The notes: generated by a model from the sequence alone, not told the origin. Counted from the stretch's first letter, positions 30,374-41,540 are shown. The stretch is 64,000 nt of DNA from Cylicocyclus nassatus (GCA_958299035.1 CATQJL010000112.1:637001-701000), one strand, 5' to 3'. Program-made: numbers and translations.

Positions 30374-31106
30374 TAGTAATAAAGCGCTAAGGGTTTGCTT
30401 GTATGTAGTCCCGGATAAAAATTCTCAGATTGATCTGCCCCAAATTTGCGTTACCCCGTATAGGCCGTGGGAACCAATGAGCTTAGGCTAAGCGTGCGGT
30501 CGCAAGCGGCAGAAACTACGGTGGAAGCTGACGTGGGACTAGAATTGTGACAGGTGAGATTTCTGATGTTTTTCTTGCAAACTCTACTAATAGGAGGTCT
30601 AGTCTGTCTCGATGTGATACGGAGTGTACCGCAATCAAACATATACTATTCAATCATCATACTTCAAGGCAGTGGTTGAAAGGACATTACGTCGAAAACA
30701 CTACAAATGATTATAAGGGAGTGTCGGGCGGGACTCTTCGCAATCTACCATTGCTCGATCACTCAAACTATCAGTAATTAATATAAAAAGCCTGGCTTGT
30801 TCTAATTAAGCGATGTATTATCTAAAACATGAAAGCATATCTGATACAAAGAAACAAATGATTATCGAACAAGGCACGTAAAGGGCAGTGAGGGAAAGGA
30901 AAATCGTTGAAATACGCAAAGCGACTTTCTGGCAGCCAAATTCTGATGACAGTTTCATCTTTCGCGCTCGGTTGGTTTTCGTTGCGTTCGGTACGCGCGC
31001 GTACTTCAGCTCATGGGTTTCTATAATTGACGCGGAGTGACACAGAATGGTGACTTTTACTATAGTGTATCGACAAAGCCGGGCGGAGCCATGTATATGC
31101 CAGATT
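30374..31106 (+). mobile_element. Degenerate Helitron-like sequence
   Basis: The first 100 bp (cgctaagggtttgcttgtat, then cccggataaaaattctcaga) and the end (gccgggcggagccatgtata, tgccagattg) resemble the start and 3' end of family 1, but the middle is unrelated and the CTAG is lost. Treated as an old, interrupted copy. Confidence 0.35.
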
Positions 31107-32040
31107 GTAAGTAAAGAAAGCAGCGCAAATCCAGCCTAAAAAACTCACCGATGTAGGTCAGAAGGCGATTTATACGAAACGCAGCCGAATTCGCGGAACT
31201 GCTTTTTCATAGCAAAAAGGTTCGTGTAAAACTGAAGATTACCACGACATTCGAGCGTTGTGTCGTTTAAACACTTCAGATACGTGGATAACGCCTATAA
31301 TCCCGCAAGTTTTTGTTTAGAACAAGTTTAGTGGCCAAGTTCTCACTTGACAATACGGCTCGTTGCTGCCGGGCGAAAGCGTATGGTAGTGCTTCACTCT
31401 TAGGAACCACTGCGAACAATCTTCTAGACTGCAACCTGCTGCAACGATGCTTCTAATACAAGGTACGACCCCTTATGTGGCTGCATCTACAGTACCGGCA
31501 CAAGGGCAGGCACCGGACGCCGCGAGGTCGCGTGCATGACGCCCGCAGTGATCGTTGGCGTCGCGTTCCGGCTATGTGCCACCGTAAGAGCAACTATAAA
31601 AGCAGCCTAGGAAAGGCGATCTTACCATTACAGTAATGTAGAATGCATGTGAGAGTAATGAGGAGATACGTCATCGCACATCATTCGACATTCACAGACT
31701 TCGATTTGTTTCTGCAGTGCAAAATTGGATTTGGACATTGGCAATGGCATAAGAGTGACAGTGACAACGACAATGATATTCCAGTTGGATGGAGGATTCC
31801 AGTTGGATTGTAACTAGCATAAGTTGTGACCACATGAATTTACATGGAAAAAATACATATAAAAATACGGAAAATATAATTTACATGGAAAAAACAAAAA
31901 TTTCTATACACTGAAGTATTATACCTACCGAAAATGAATTGAATTAAATTTGTTCAAAAATCATCAACGAGGTGCAAACAAGATTTGGAGCTTGCGTTGA
32001 ACAGCCACAATATTTGAGGAAACTTCAAACGCTTGTTGTA
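31107..32040. other. Unassigned; one TATA-like sequence
   Basis: No gene or transposon ends seen. A tataaaag at 31595-31602 follows a GC-rich stretch (31480-31575) and could be a core promoter, but nothing recognisable lies downstream. Confidence 0.3.
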
Positions 32041-32777
32041 ACTTATATATAAAGCTTAATGTCTGTTTGTCTGTATGTCTGTCTATATGTCTGTATGTGT
32101 GTACGTATGTTCCGAATAGAAAATTTCATTTCTGAACCGATCCGGACCAAACTTAGCACACATACACTTTGGGCCCCGGGGGTGTCATAGGCTACTTTTC
32201 GTCATCGATCGATATCGATTTTATCGATTTTTATCGATTTTTTTGGCAGAGTTCACCTACGGGGCTGGGAGTTTGCACAGGGGGGTAATCGAGAATGGGG
32301 ATTCCGAATACAATATTAGTTTTCAGGATTATCGATTACTTTTATCGATTTCATCGATTTTTTTGTAAATTTTGACATGCGGGGCTGGGAGTTTGCATAG
32401 GGGTGGGGGCAATCGAGCATGCTGATTACGAATACAGTATTAGTTTTTGAAATTATCCGCTACTTTTATCGATTTTATCAGGGCTGAGAGCTGGCACAGG
32501 GGGTGGGGGGGGGGGGTAATCGAGCATGCTGATTACGAATACAATATTAGTTTTTGAAATCGTCCATTACTTTTATCGATTTTATCGATTTTTTGCAAAG
32601 TTCGAGCTACAGGGCTGGGAGTTGCCACAGGAGGGTAAGTGGGTATGCTGATTTCGAAAACAACACAGGGAACGGGAAAAGAAGTGTAGAAGTGGGCACA
32701 GGGAAAGGCTGTGCAGGGATAGAGATGGGACTTTTATCACAGTGTTTTCACAGGGCTGAGCCGGGTAAGCAAGCTAG
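32041..32777 (+). mobile_element. Helitron-like element, family 1, copy E, four internal units
   Basis: Starts acttatatataaagcttaatg (the TC appears mutated), with the same blocks as copies C and D. It has four successive ATCGAT/gctgggag units (starting near 32205, 32338, 32463 and 32570) instead of two. Ends ccgggtaagcaagCTAG|T. Confidence 0.75.
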
Positions 32778-32880
32778 TTCAATCATAAAGTATTCGGCGT
32801 CATCAAGATCCTCTGCGGTCATGCGGTTTGTGGAAGTACATTTCATACGCTTGAATAGGTTTCTCTGCTAATGTGCGCAA
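32778..32880 (-). pseudogene. Possible BEL/Pao integrase fragment
   Basis: Minus-strand frame NLFKRMKCTSTNRMTAEDLDDAEYFMIE. A (M/L)TAEDLxxAE segment is typical of the start of BEL/Pao integrase. The match is short. If right, a Helitron-like element (32041-32777) inserted into it; I could not confirm the continuation beyond 32040. Confidence 0.3.
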
Positions 32881-33291
32881 ATGCAAATTTCCAGAAAGTC
32901 GATGATCAAATTCTTACATTCAGAAAAAAGTACATAAAATGCTATCTTTATGCTTGCTCAAAAACGACTTCAAGCAAAACAGAAAACAGCAAGAAAAACA
33001 TATCTGGGACGCCATAGCCGACCTCATCCTTCGAAATGTGCATGTGCATACATCAGCAAAGAACTAACTCTATTTTAAGATCTGATCTGTGCGAATGCAC
33101 AGAACATCCATACTGCCTGCTTTATATAGGCCGTCCTCGCTGCGCTAGGAGAGCAACTCGATTGCGGCCATTGAAGGCAGTGCATGACTGGAAGAGGTGC
33201 AGAGAAAACAAGCGGCGATAGTGCACGAGGAAAGGGAGTGATGTGCAGTACAAAAAGGTGTGTGTTAAGAGGCGCGATTTTTATTGCCAGA

Positions 33292-34416
33292 CTAGCTTGC
33301 TTACCTGGCTCCGCTCGGCCCTGTCAAAACACTGTGGTAAAGGTCCCATTCCTATCCCTGTACAGCCTTTTCCTGTGCCCACTTCTACACTTCATTTCCC
33401 GTTCCCTGTGTTGTTTTCGAAATTAGCATGCCCACTTACCCCCCCCCCCCCCCCGTGCCAACTCCCAGCCCTGTATCTCAAACTTTGCGAAAAACCGGTA
33501 AAATCGATAAAAGTAACCGATAATTCTGAAAACTAATATTGTATTCGGAATCGCCATGCCCATTTGCGCGCCTATGCCAACTCCCAGCCCTGTAGCTCAA
33601 ACTTTGCAAAAAATCGATAAAATGATATCGATCGATAACAAAAGTACCCTATGACATGCTCCCTGCCACGAAGTGTATGGGTGCCGAGTTTGGTCCAAAT
33701 CGGTTCAGAAATAAAAATTCTATTCCGCACATACCTACATACATACAAACATTCAGCTTTACATACAGGGTGTCCCAAGAAAATGTGCAACTGTTTGATT
33801 GTAAATAACTCTCTTGTAGTGAAGTGTTTCGAGAAGCTTTAGCTACCATTTTGTAGAGCGAGGTTCAACTTAGACTCATTCTTACTGTGGGAGTATGGTA
33901 GAAACTTCAAACATATGGTGTCACTGTGAAAAAAAGCGGCCGTTTCAAAAAATTTCAAAAATGTGGAAATTTGTGTAATAGTGTTTTTATGGACTCTGAG
34001 TTCACCCAACTCTTTACAAGGTTGAGAACTTTCTAAACGGTGTAACCGCACTTTTTAGGAACACTTAAACGTCTGCTACTGCTTACCTCGCATAATTTTC
34101 TAATGAAGCATTACGAAGAGTTGCGAACTTTACATTTAGAATCAGCAACTCTAGTTAGCCCAGTGTGAGAGTTTTCAGGTTTTTTTGGTTTTCTTTTTGG
34201 AACAAAATATAGCCTTTCATGGCTCAAAACCCTCTTTAAAGTTTCTAGCGTAATCCTACAGTAAGAATGAGAGATCGGCGATCCGCTCTACACTACAAAT
34301 CTAAGTTGAACCTCGCTCTACAAAATGATATCTAAAGCTTCTCGAAACACTTCACCACAAAAGAGTTATTTACAATCAAACAGTGTGCACATTTTTTTGG
34401 GACACCCTGTATAAGA
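33292..34416 (-). mobile_element. Helitron-like element, family 1, copy F, interrupted by a MITE
   Basis: On the plus strand it opens with host A then CTAGCttgcttacctggctc and closes at ...cattcagcttta-ca-TA, the MITE, then TA-aga|T, that is the inverted TCTTATA start. So both the TC and CTAG ends and the host A/T are present once the MITE at 33766-34409 is disregarded. The A+T-rich start of the Helitron supplied the TA for the MITE. Confidence 0.75.
33766..34409. mobile_element. CAGGGTGTCCC element, copy 2 (complete)
   Basis: CAGGGTGTCCCAAGAAAATG and the inverted end, TA on both sides. Arms pair over about 150 bp (gtagagcgaggttcaactta and its inverse). 644 bp, non-coding. Confidence 0.85.
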
Positions 34417-34795
34417 TGAACACCAAATAGCACATAATAAGTGTTATAACTTTCTAGAAGCAAGTATATTTTAGAACGAGATATATTAGATATATATCTG
34501 CATGGGTTGTGCCACCTTAATACCTTGAAATCAGTTCAGAACAGCATTTTTGAAGGCGAAAAACACGTGAAAATACAGTTGAGGACAAAGTCTTAATTAT
34601 TTCATTCCGTTTTCCAGCAAAAGCCACCAAACTCAGCAAAACTCAAAGCCACCAAACTCAGCTGGTACCATTAGACAGATATTAAGCTATTGCACTTTAT
34701 CTGTAACATTTGAAAACTCCCATAGCACTAGACTGAAGTTTTGAATTAGTGACAGTCGGAGAAATTGGGTTTTTTGACCGTCTCCCAGTACACAT

Positions 34796-35238
34796 CCTGC
34801 GCACTCTCCGCGGCCTGCTCTGACGGCTTATATGATATCATTTACCATATTTGGTATAATATTCCGAGAAAGCAGTTACACACTAAGTCCAGCCGAAAAA
34901 TGCCATGACTCCTTTGCTTGTCAATGGATTTATCCAAAATTTGACATGACTGTATATACCAGCAGGCTCAACGAAGGCTTGCTTTCCTTTGACTCTTTGA
35001 AATTGTATCAAGAATTTTGAACAAAAGTTCAGGCCTGACCGCTGGCTAAAATTATAGGTCCGCTCAGGGTTTACATGCATCAAAGCTCTTCCTACCTCCC
35101 GACATTTTTGTGCAGATACACAGGCAGAAGTGCTAAATAGTTGCTCTAGTCGAGAGGGTCGTAACTTCAGAAGGACCGACATATCTGTTTCTTGGCTTGA
35201 AAATGGTTTCATATGTATATCGCTTCTGAATCTGTATC
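34796..35238. other. Unassigned
   Basis: No feature recognised. A 109-codon minus-strand frame (35212-34883) has no motif and no sign of being real. Confidence 0.35.
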
Positions 35239-35426
35239 TAACAAGGGAAGGAAGGTGGGTCGAAGTGGCCTTTCAGAATGAGATGGGTACCATCTTGTAG
35301 GGCTTCGAACGCTGATTTCAAATCTGCCTTCCTTATCTGCGGCGCATTTTTGGGTGAGGAGTTATGAGGGTTTTTAAGGGGCGGAAGTCGATACAAAGTA
35401 CAATCAAGGACAGGACACCGCTGTAT

Positions 35427-35498
35427 GCCGTCTGGTGTAGAGGTTAGTGTGATGGTCTTGCAAGCAGAGGCTCCCAGGTTCGAGTCTCCTGCTGTGGT
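35427..35498 (+). pseudogene. tRNA-like sequence, left arm
   Basis: Contains an A-box-like tggtgtagaggttagtgtg, a cttgcaag anticodon-loop-like centre and a B-box ggttcgagtctcc at the right spacing. The acceptor, anticodon and T stems do not pair properly, so this is a tRNA-derived remnant (as in SINE heads), not a working tRNA. Confidence 0.6.
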
Positions 35499-35877
35499 TT
35501 TCGTCTGGTCTACAAAAAACTTGTATGAGCACGCGTATCGTCTATACATCAACTCTTCCTTCTTTTAACTGCAAGGTAGGCGAGAATATCTTGTAGGTTA
35601 ATGAGTTTTGGATTGCGTAACTTGTACGTGCGTTTTTTCAGCTTTACCAACTCTGAACGTGGGTCTTTGCATGTTGAGAACATTGTGACCTCTTACGTTC
35701 ACCGGGGTGTTACGTGACAAATTGATTCTTTTGACATTTCTACCTCCATTTTAAGTTACTTGCAAACACCTTCAGAGAGAGCAGTTGTTGCCTTGAGATT
35801 CTGATAAAAGAAACAGGGGGTGGTGTATGGACGCTGTTCATATTCATACAAATTTTTTGTAGACCAGCAAAACGAAA

Positions 35878-35950
35878 ACCACAGGAGGAGATTCGAACCT
35901 GGGAGCCTCTGCTTGCAAGACCACCACACTAACCACTACACCAGACTGCA
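35878..35950 (-). pseudogene. tRNA-like sequence, right arm
   Basis: Inverted copy of the left-arm tRNA-like sequence: tggtgtagtggttagtgtgg then cttgcaagcagagg and ggttcgaatctcc. The A-box (tagtggtta) and B-box (ttcgaatc) are closer to a genuine tRNA here than in the left arm. Confidence 0.6.
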
Positions 35951-36136
35951 CACAGCGGTGTGCTGTCTTTGATTGTGCTTGTATCGACTTCCGCCCCCTA
36001 AAAACCCTCATAACTCCTCACCCAAAAACGCGCCGCAGATAAGGAAGGCAGATTTGGAATCAGCGTTCGAAGCCCTACAAGATGGTACCCATCTCATTCT
36101 GAAAGGCCACTTCGACCCACCTTCCTTCCCTTGTAA

Positions 36137-36318
36137 GTGGGGAATTCTGCAGTTTCACAGCTGTTTTAGGAGCGAAGGGATTTTGTCTGCCACCTAAATG
36201 CTTGATGACGTCAGCGCCAAGGAAGAACTCGGAGTTCTCGCTGTGGAAGCAAACCTGATGTCGACTCGACCGCAGAACTGCCCTTAAGTTTCTGCCCTAA
36301 AACTTCTTCATTGTAGGC
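36137..36318. other. Short unassigned interval
   Basis: Between two foldbacks; nothing recognised. Confidence 0.4.
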
Positions 36319-36708
36319 TCAAAGGCAGCGTCCAGGCAAATCTGGCATATAGGGATTTTACGTGAGAAGTAATTTTGGGGCCCTCACTAAGGCACAGCCC
36401 AAGCGGCAGCGCAGGTGACTCACTAACGGCCAAGATATGCGCCTCCAAACTGGACCCCAGGATCGCATTTCGCATGGATTCATGCCATCCATCACTCGCG
36501 AGGTCCACGTGGAACTGACAAGGGAAGTTCACTTAGTCGAAGTGGCGATTCGGAAGGAGATCTATACCAATTGATAGAGCTTAAAAAGCTGATTTCAGAT
36601 ATACCTTCTATATCTGCGATGCATTGTTCTAAAGAAAGTTGCGAGCTTTTCTAAAGCCAAATTTTCGTGAATTTTGAGTAGCAAAATCAAGATAATCTCT
36701 ATACAAAA

Positions 36709-37141
36709 GTGTGCGAGCTCAAGCAAACCACCTATTAAGCATTGTGGGTCTAATTCGAGTTCATCCGAACGCTTTCGAGTATTTTTCGACCATGTTGTTC
36801 ATCCACAGGTCGTCATTTCATCCCTAGATCACACTTTCATTATGTATTCAAAAAGGCCCCATAACCTCCATCTAGAAAAATGCGTCGCGTCGTGAACTTT
36901 TTGGAAATTAAGAATGCGTAAAAAGTAGAACGTTGTTCTTGAATATATCTTCATTATCTGCGACGCATTTTTCTAGATGGAGGTTATGGGCTTTCTTTGT
37001 ATATATAATAGAAGTGTGATCTAGAATGGAAATGGCGACCTTTGAATAAACAACATGGTCGGAAAACACTCGAAAACGTTTGGATGAACTTAAATTAGAC
37101 CTACAATGCGTACTAGGTGGTTTGCTTAAGAGCTTGCACAC
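36709..37141. mobile_element. Palindrome A, third level of the nest
   Basis: Left gtgtgcgagctcaagcaaac and right gtttgcttaagagcttgcac are inverted; arms of about 190 bp meet around 36910. The right arm differs by several short indels. No coding capacity; no clear target duplication. Confidence 0.65.
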
Positions 37142-37142
37142 T

Positions 37143-37459
37143 CTCAGACAATCGCTGGGGGCAGGCGGGCACCGGAAAAATAGATTGCTGATTTCTCGCA
37201 CCCCGCTCGCGGTTTTTTGCAAAGCAATCAGGACTTTTCGGAAGACAGCTTACTGAGTCAGCGGATTTTTGAGAGACCGCCTGTTGAATTTTTTCGCTCT
37301 TATTTTTTGCAGATGTATTGCTGAATCTCTGAGAAATCGAGAACTCAGCAAGCGGTCTTCCGAAAAGTCCTGATTGCTTTCCAAAAAATCCGCGAGCAGG
37401 GTGCGAGAGATCAGCAATCTAATTTTCCGGTGCCCGCCTGCCCCCGGCGATTGTCTGAG
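37143..37459. mobile_element. Palindrome B (ACTCAGACAAT family), third level of the nest
   Basis: CTCAGACAATCGCTGGGGGC on the left and its inverse ending TTGTCTGAG on the right. GC-rich arms of about 125 bp pair with few changes (gcaggcgggcaccgg and inverse). It shares the CTCAGACAAT terminus with 589-1368 and 47261-47810. Confidence 0.65.
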
Positions 37460-37816
37460 CTAGTGTGCAGAAATTATTATGATTTTACGACTCAAAATGC
37501 ACGAAAATCTGGCTTTAGAAGCTTTCTTCAGAACAATGCATCGCAGATATAGAAGGTATATCGGAGATCAGCTTTTTAAACTTATCAACTGGTATAGATC
37601 TCCTTCCGAATCGCCACTTCGACTAAGTGAACTTCCTTGTGAGGGTTTGCCCCATGAATCCATGCAAAACACGATTCTGGGGTCCACTTTCGGGGGAGAT
37701 ATCTCAGCCGTTAGAGCACTACCTGAGCTGCCGGTTGGGCAGTGGCTTGGTGAAGGCTTCAAAAATTATCCGCTTGAGATCCTTATATATCTAGGTCTGC
37801 CTGGATGCTGCCTTTA

Positions 37817-38239
37817 AGATAAAGTAGAACCGGTCTTCATATAGTACTGAAAATCTGCATGATACTCAAGTATGGCTGCTATACGTTCACAAAGTCGCTT
37901 TTGCTTCGTTTCACAGAAGTTACATAACCTAATGAGGGTGTTAGGCAGCTCCAAAATAGCTTACTAAGTGTTACCTTGCTCGGAATTTTGGCAGCACAAT
38001 ACCGCTCAAAGAACGTGCAAAATTTTCGTGAAGGTCGCCTTCCGCGAAATTCTAAAATTTTCGCGAAATTTTTGAATGCAATATTCCAGAAATTCGCGGA
38101 AGCACGCGAATCACGCAAAATGCGCAGCGCCATGAGTCACTTCGGAATGATCTCGGATCGAAAAAAAGCATTGTGCTCAGCTCACCAACACCACCAAACA
38201 AATCTTTGAATCTTTGAATACAGCATTCTTTGATACTCC
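37817..38239. other. Unassigned
   Basis: No gene seen. A patch of cgcgaaatt-like repeats lies at 38020-38110. Confidence 0.3.
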
Positions 38240-39660
38240 GTTTTCAGTAATCCCAAGTTTTTCTGCGGACGTCTTTTCGCAAGCATGTAACGCAGCACAC
38301 ATCACATAAGATCCATCAAGCATATTCGATAGTGTTGTGCCCTCGAATTATCGGGCGCTAAAGCAGCCGGATACCTCTTCTCAGAAGAGATAGAAGGGCC
38401 GTGATTTCTGGAAATATCGTTCGTCCCAAATTCTACTCAACGTACCTCTAAAGCATGAAGCCGTCTGACTAAGCAGATGTGTCAGTTAACCTTTACAAGC
38501 AAGTTTCCCAAGAAGTTTGGGTTATCTAATTTTTTCTCTCGTTTTCACGCTCTGAAGCTCTCTGATGGATTTTAGCTGAAATATTGATGGTCTTGGATGA
38601 TAAGCAAACTTCGCTCATCGAGGTTTTCGGATACGTGTCTACGAAAATCGTGTTCTTTGCGGGTTACAGAGTCTTCTAGCAGAGATATGGTGAGGGAACT
38701 GAGCTAAACCACGGCAAATTCGCCTGCGCCTCTCGCATATCTATTAGAGAACTTGCATGTTTGTATTTATAGGTCCGAAATACTAGAAGGCGTGCTGTGG
38801 AAGGGTGCATTCTCAGGCTCGTCCATAATGGTCGCCCAATACAGTAAAATTTCTTGAGGGAAGCGAACATAAATTAAACAGCGTGATATAACCACCCACA
38901 AGGGAATTTTGACGAAGTATGTGACCTATACGTTTAAGGCAGATTTATGAGGAAAGATGTCGTAAGCGGGTAGAGGACAACAGGTTGCCGAAAGGGGAGG
39001 TCCCACGCGGACATTTGCGACAAACCACGCGCCTTCACCATTACCGCCTCATGCTAGCTGTACGTGTGGGTGAAGCCTATAGGCGATCTAATGTTCCTCC
39101 CCCGTTGTAAGCTCGTAACCCGGCGACTGTTATAGACTGGAGCCTGAGACATGCAAGCACGCTTTCATGTGGCTCTTATCTAAAAATACAAACAGACGTT
39201 GTCTGGTAGATGCGCGAGAAGCGCAGGCGAAATTGCGATGTCGTGGTTTAGCTGCAGCTCCCTCACCATATCTCTGCTAGAAGACCCTGTGGTCGACAAA
39301 GAAAACGATACTCGTAAACAGCGTACGGAAAGCTCGATGAGCGAAGTTTCGTTCCACTCCAAGATCATCATTATTTTAGCCAAAATCCATCGGCGACCTC
39401 CAGAACGTGAAAAACGAGAAAAAATCGGACAACCCAAACTTTTGGAAAACGTGCTCATAGAGGTTACCTGACTTGCTGATTACGAAAGTTTTGCTCCGCT
39501 GGATAGTTTCATAGATTCTGAGTAGAATTTGGGCGACTTGGTTCTGCCAGAGTTCATCAGCTTTTCCATAACAGCACTATCGAATAGGGCTTACTGAAAT
39601 CTTCATGTGATGTGCGCTGCGTTACATCCTTGCGAAAAGACGTCCGAGAAAATCTTTGCA
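38240..39660. mobile_element. Large foldback, about 1.4 kb
   Basis: 38240-38790 pairs with 39180-39660 in inverted orientation with moderate divergence: ttctgcggacgtcttttcgc / gcgaaaagacgtccgagaaa at the outside, tagcagagatatggtgaggg / ccctcaccatatctctgcta nearer the middle. The loop (38790-39180) is GC-richer and unique in this window. Exact ends and target duplication not determined; no transposase. Confidence 0.65.
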
Positions 39661-40470
39661 TTTATACCTACATGCTAACAAAGATTGTAAGATCTCTAGA
39701 GATGTGTTACTTGCCAAAATACACGAACTTCCGTTCTTACAAACAGTGTCTTTACTTTACATCTTGTTCATAAGAAACTTGCAGAAATACTTTGAGACAG
39801 AAGTTCAAGCTTAGACTCGCAAGGTCGAGATTGCTTCAACAGCAAGACTTACTGTTAGAACTTTTCGTAATTTTCCCGTCCTTGTCTAAAAGGCAGGTAA
39901 CATCCCGTCTTTTAAAGCAACTAAGGAACTGCAGAATACTCTGAATCTCCCACTCGCATACTTCAGGAGCGAAGACATGTGAAAGTATCTTCAAGTCTTA
40001 AAGGCTGTCTCACCATAATGAGGGTAGTGCGGGTCTCCACATATTTTGTTAGAGGCGAACACCCAAAGTCCTACTTGATCCCGGCCCTTCTACGGGAAAA
40101 ATTTGCCCTCATTGGCATGCAAAGCGCGATTTGACCCACACGGCGGACGCTCCCGGTTTATCGCGTTTCAACGTCCTTCCACTTGGCGTTCACTTTCACA
40201 GTGTTGCTGCCATCTTGGCGAAGGCTAGGCTGAGAAGGCACAACTCGCCCGCGTTGCTTCCACAGGGCTTTCGAAAAACGGGATTTTCGTACATTTTATG
40301 CGATTGGACCCGCCCTTGAGTCAGATAGGGACGGAAAAGTTCGCAATATGCAAAAATAATGACAACCAGATTTTAGTGAGCTGCCTTTGAGAAAGCACAT
40401 GATCTGTTCTTTTGAAGGCACCACACAGCTCAACTGAAGTATGTCTGGCACCTCTCTTTCACTATTTACC
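39661..40470. other. Unassigned
   Basis: No gene or complete repeat recognised. Confidence 0.35.
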
Positions 40471-40472
40471 TA

Positions 40473-41342
40473 TTAGGGTAATCCAAAAGTAATGAAGCAC
40501 CCTGATTTTTTTTAACATTCTTCAAGATTTCTTTCTGATTAATTATGAATGCCCAGAATTTTTAACGCCTTTGTATAAAGTGACCTTCGCAGGTTATCTT
40601 GACAGCACCTTGCAGCACCTCACCGACATTTCTTCGAATGGCGCTTCAAAAAAGTCAGACAGACTTTTTTGAACGCCATCCGAGTTTGGGCTGCTGCACC
40701 TGATAGTCCCTCGACATGTGGCATACCATTCAAGAGAGCTTTCCAAGCTCTTTCTAATGATTACTTGAATATCCAAAAATTCCGCATTATTTTATACAAA
40801 AAAGGCACTTTATTCGAAAAAGCGTGGTGTTTGGCGCAGATTTTCAGACTAAAATTCGTTTTGGACCACAATCTTTTGAAAATGAGAAAAATCGAAGTGA
40901 TTTGCATATGTATGGATAGAGCGTAAAAAGCACTGTCAGAATGCAACTGCTAAGTTTGGGCTTATTTGATTACCTTGATGAAAGAATAAGTAATCTGTCT
41001 TTTGATACTCAATGCTATATCTTCTGTTCTAAAGCCTTGGAACCACCGAGCCATCGTGGATTTGGTGACAGTCCCCTTACCCATTGCTGCGCACATATCT
41101 TTGATAGGCTCACTTGTTTTACTGCGGCGCTGCTGCTCAAAGTTCAAAATTGCTTGAATGGTGAGCTTTAATATTAAGCGCTTATAGAATTAACGCCATG
41201 TGACAGTGCCCAACTATAGACCTCGATCAGAAGGTTTTGTTATGTACTAACATCTGCGAAAACTTGGACTTCCAATTAGCTTTTCTGTTTGAGAAAACTG
41301 CATTTATTCTCTAGCTGCCCCATTACTTTTGGATCACCCTAA
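40473..41342 (-). mobile_element. Internally deleted mariner-like element
   Basis: TIRs TTAGGGTAATCCAAAAGTAA and the inverted TTAGGGTGATCCAAAAGTAA, TA on both sides (40471-40472, 41343-41344). 870 bp, shorter than the ~1.3 kb of a full mariner. The minus strand keeps the transposase N-terminal DNA-binding region (41147-40962) but the catalytic part is missing, so it is non-autonomous. Confidence 0.8.
40962..41147 (-). pseudogene. Mariner transposase, N-terminal helix-turn-helix remnant
   Basis: Reads FEQQRRSKTSEPIKDMCAAM followed by GTVTKSTMARWFQGFRTEDI, the pattern of the mariner HTH region (a G(T/A)V...RWFxxFR signature). The frame then runs into unrelated residues and a stop. A broken second copy is found at about 45640-45776. 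DNA binding to the element ends is the family role; this fragment cannot transpose DNA. Confidence 0.65.
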
Positions 41343-41540
41343 TACATGAAAAACCCTGGAAGCACCTTGCAACTCCACTCCCACAATCCTTCGAGCGCGC
41401 TTCGAAGAAGTCAGACAGACTTCTTTGAACGCATCCGAATTTGTGCTGCCGTACCTAAACTCCTGGACGTGTGACATACCATCTAAAAAAGCATTTCAAG
41501 CCCTTTAAACGATTACAATGTACAAAAATCCTCTTGCTTT

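Larger units (their letters stand above)
33252..34795. mobile_element. TIR element (TGTCAAGAGGCGC family), copy 2, interrupted
   Basis: The left end ggtgtgtgttaagaggcgcg (33258-) and the blocks after 34417 (caccaaatag, ccaaactcagc, tagcactagactgaagttttg, agtgacagtcggagaaatt) follow copy 1 at 4962-5342. Most of the interval is a later insertion of a Helitron-like element (33292-34416). Confidence 0.5.
35242..36133. mobile_element. Tc5-like foldback with a tRNA-like sequence in each arm
   Basis: TIRs CAAGGGAAGGAAGGTGGGTC and its inverse, exact TAA duplication (35239-35241, 36134-36136) preceded by C and followed by G: CTAAG. The arms pair over about 300 bp. Each arm includes a tRNA-like stretch in opposite orientation, so transcription across the element would give a long hairpin. 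Confidence 0.85.
36519..37639. mobile_element. Tc5-like foldback, second level of the nest
   Basis: TIRs CAAGGGAAGTTCACTTAGTC and the inverted CAAGGAAGTTCACTTAGTCG, exact TGA duplication (36516-36518, 37640-37642) in a CTGAG context. Arms of about 180 bp pair with few differences. Its loop is occupied by two further palindromes. Confidence 0.85.
36323..37812. mobile_element. TTAA-flanked (piggyBac-like) MITE, outermost of a nest
   Basis: Ends AGGCAGCGTCCAGGCAAATC and the inverted AGGCAGCATCCAGGCAGACC; flanked by TCAA (36319-36322) and TTAA (37813-37816), a TTAA duplication with one change. Outer arms pair over about 165 bp. The inside is filled by a Tc5-like foldback (36519-37639). Related to 55401-55756. 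Confidence 0.75.

Noticed and set aside
31595..31602. Core promoter (TATAAAAG)
   Set aside because: No recognisable gene downstream; an isolated TATA word is expected by chance in AT-rich DNA.
35427..35498. Functional tRNA gene
   Set aside because: A- and B-box-like blocks are present but the acceptor, anticodon and T stems do not pair; kept only as a tRNA-like remnant.
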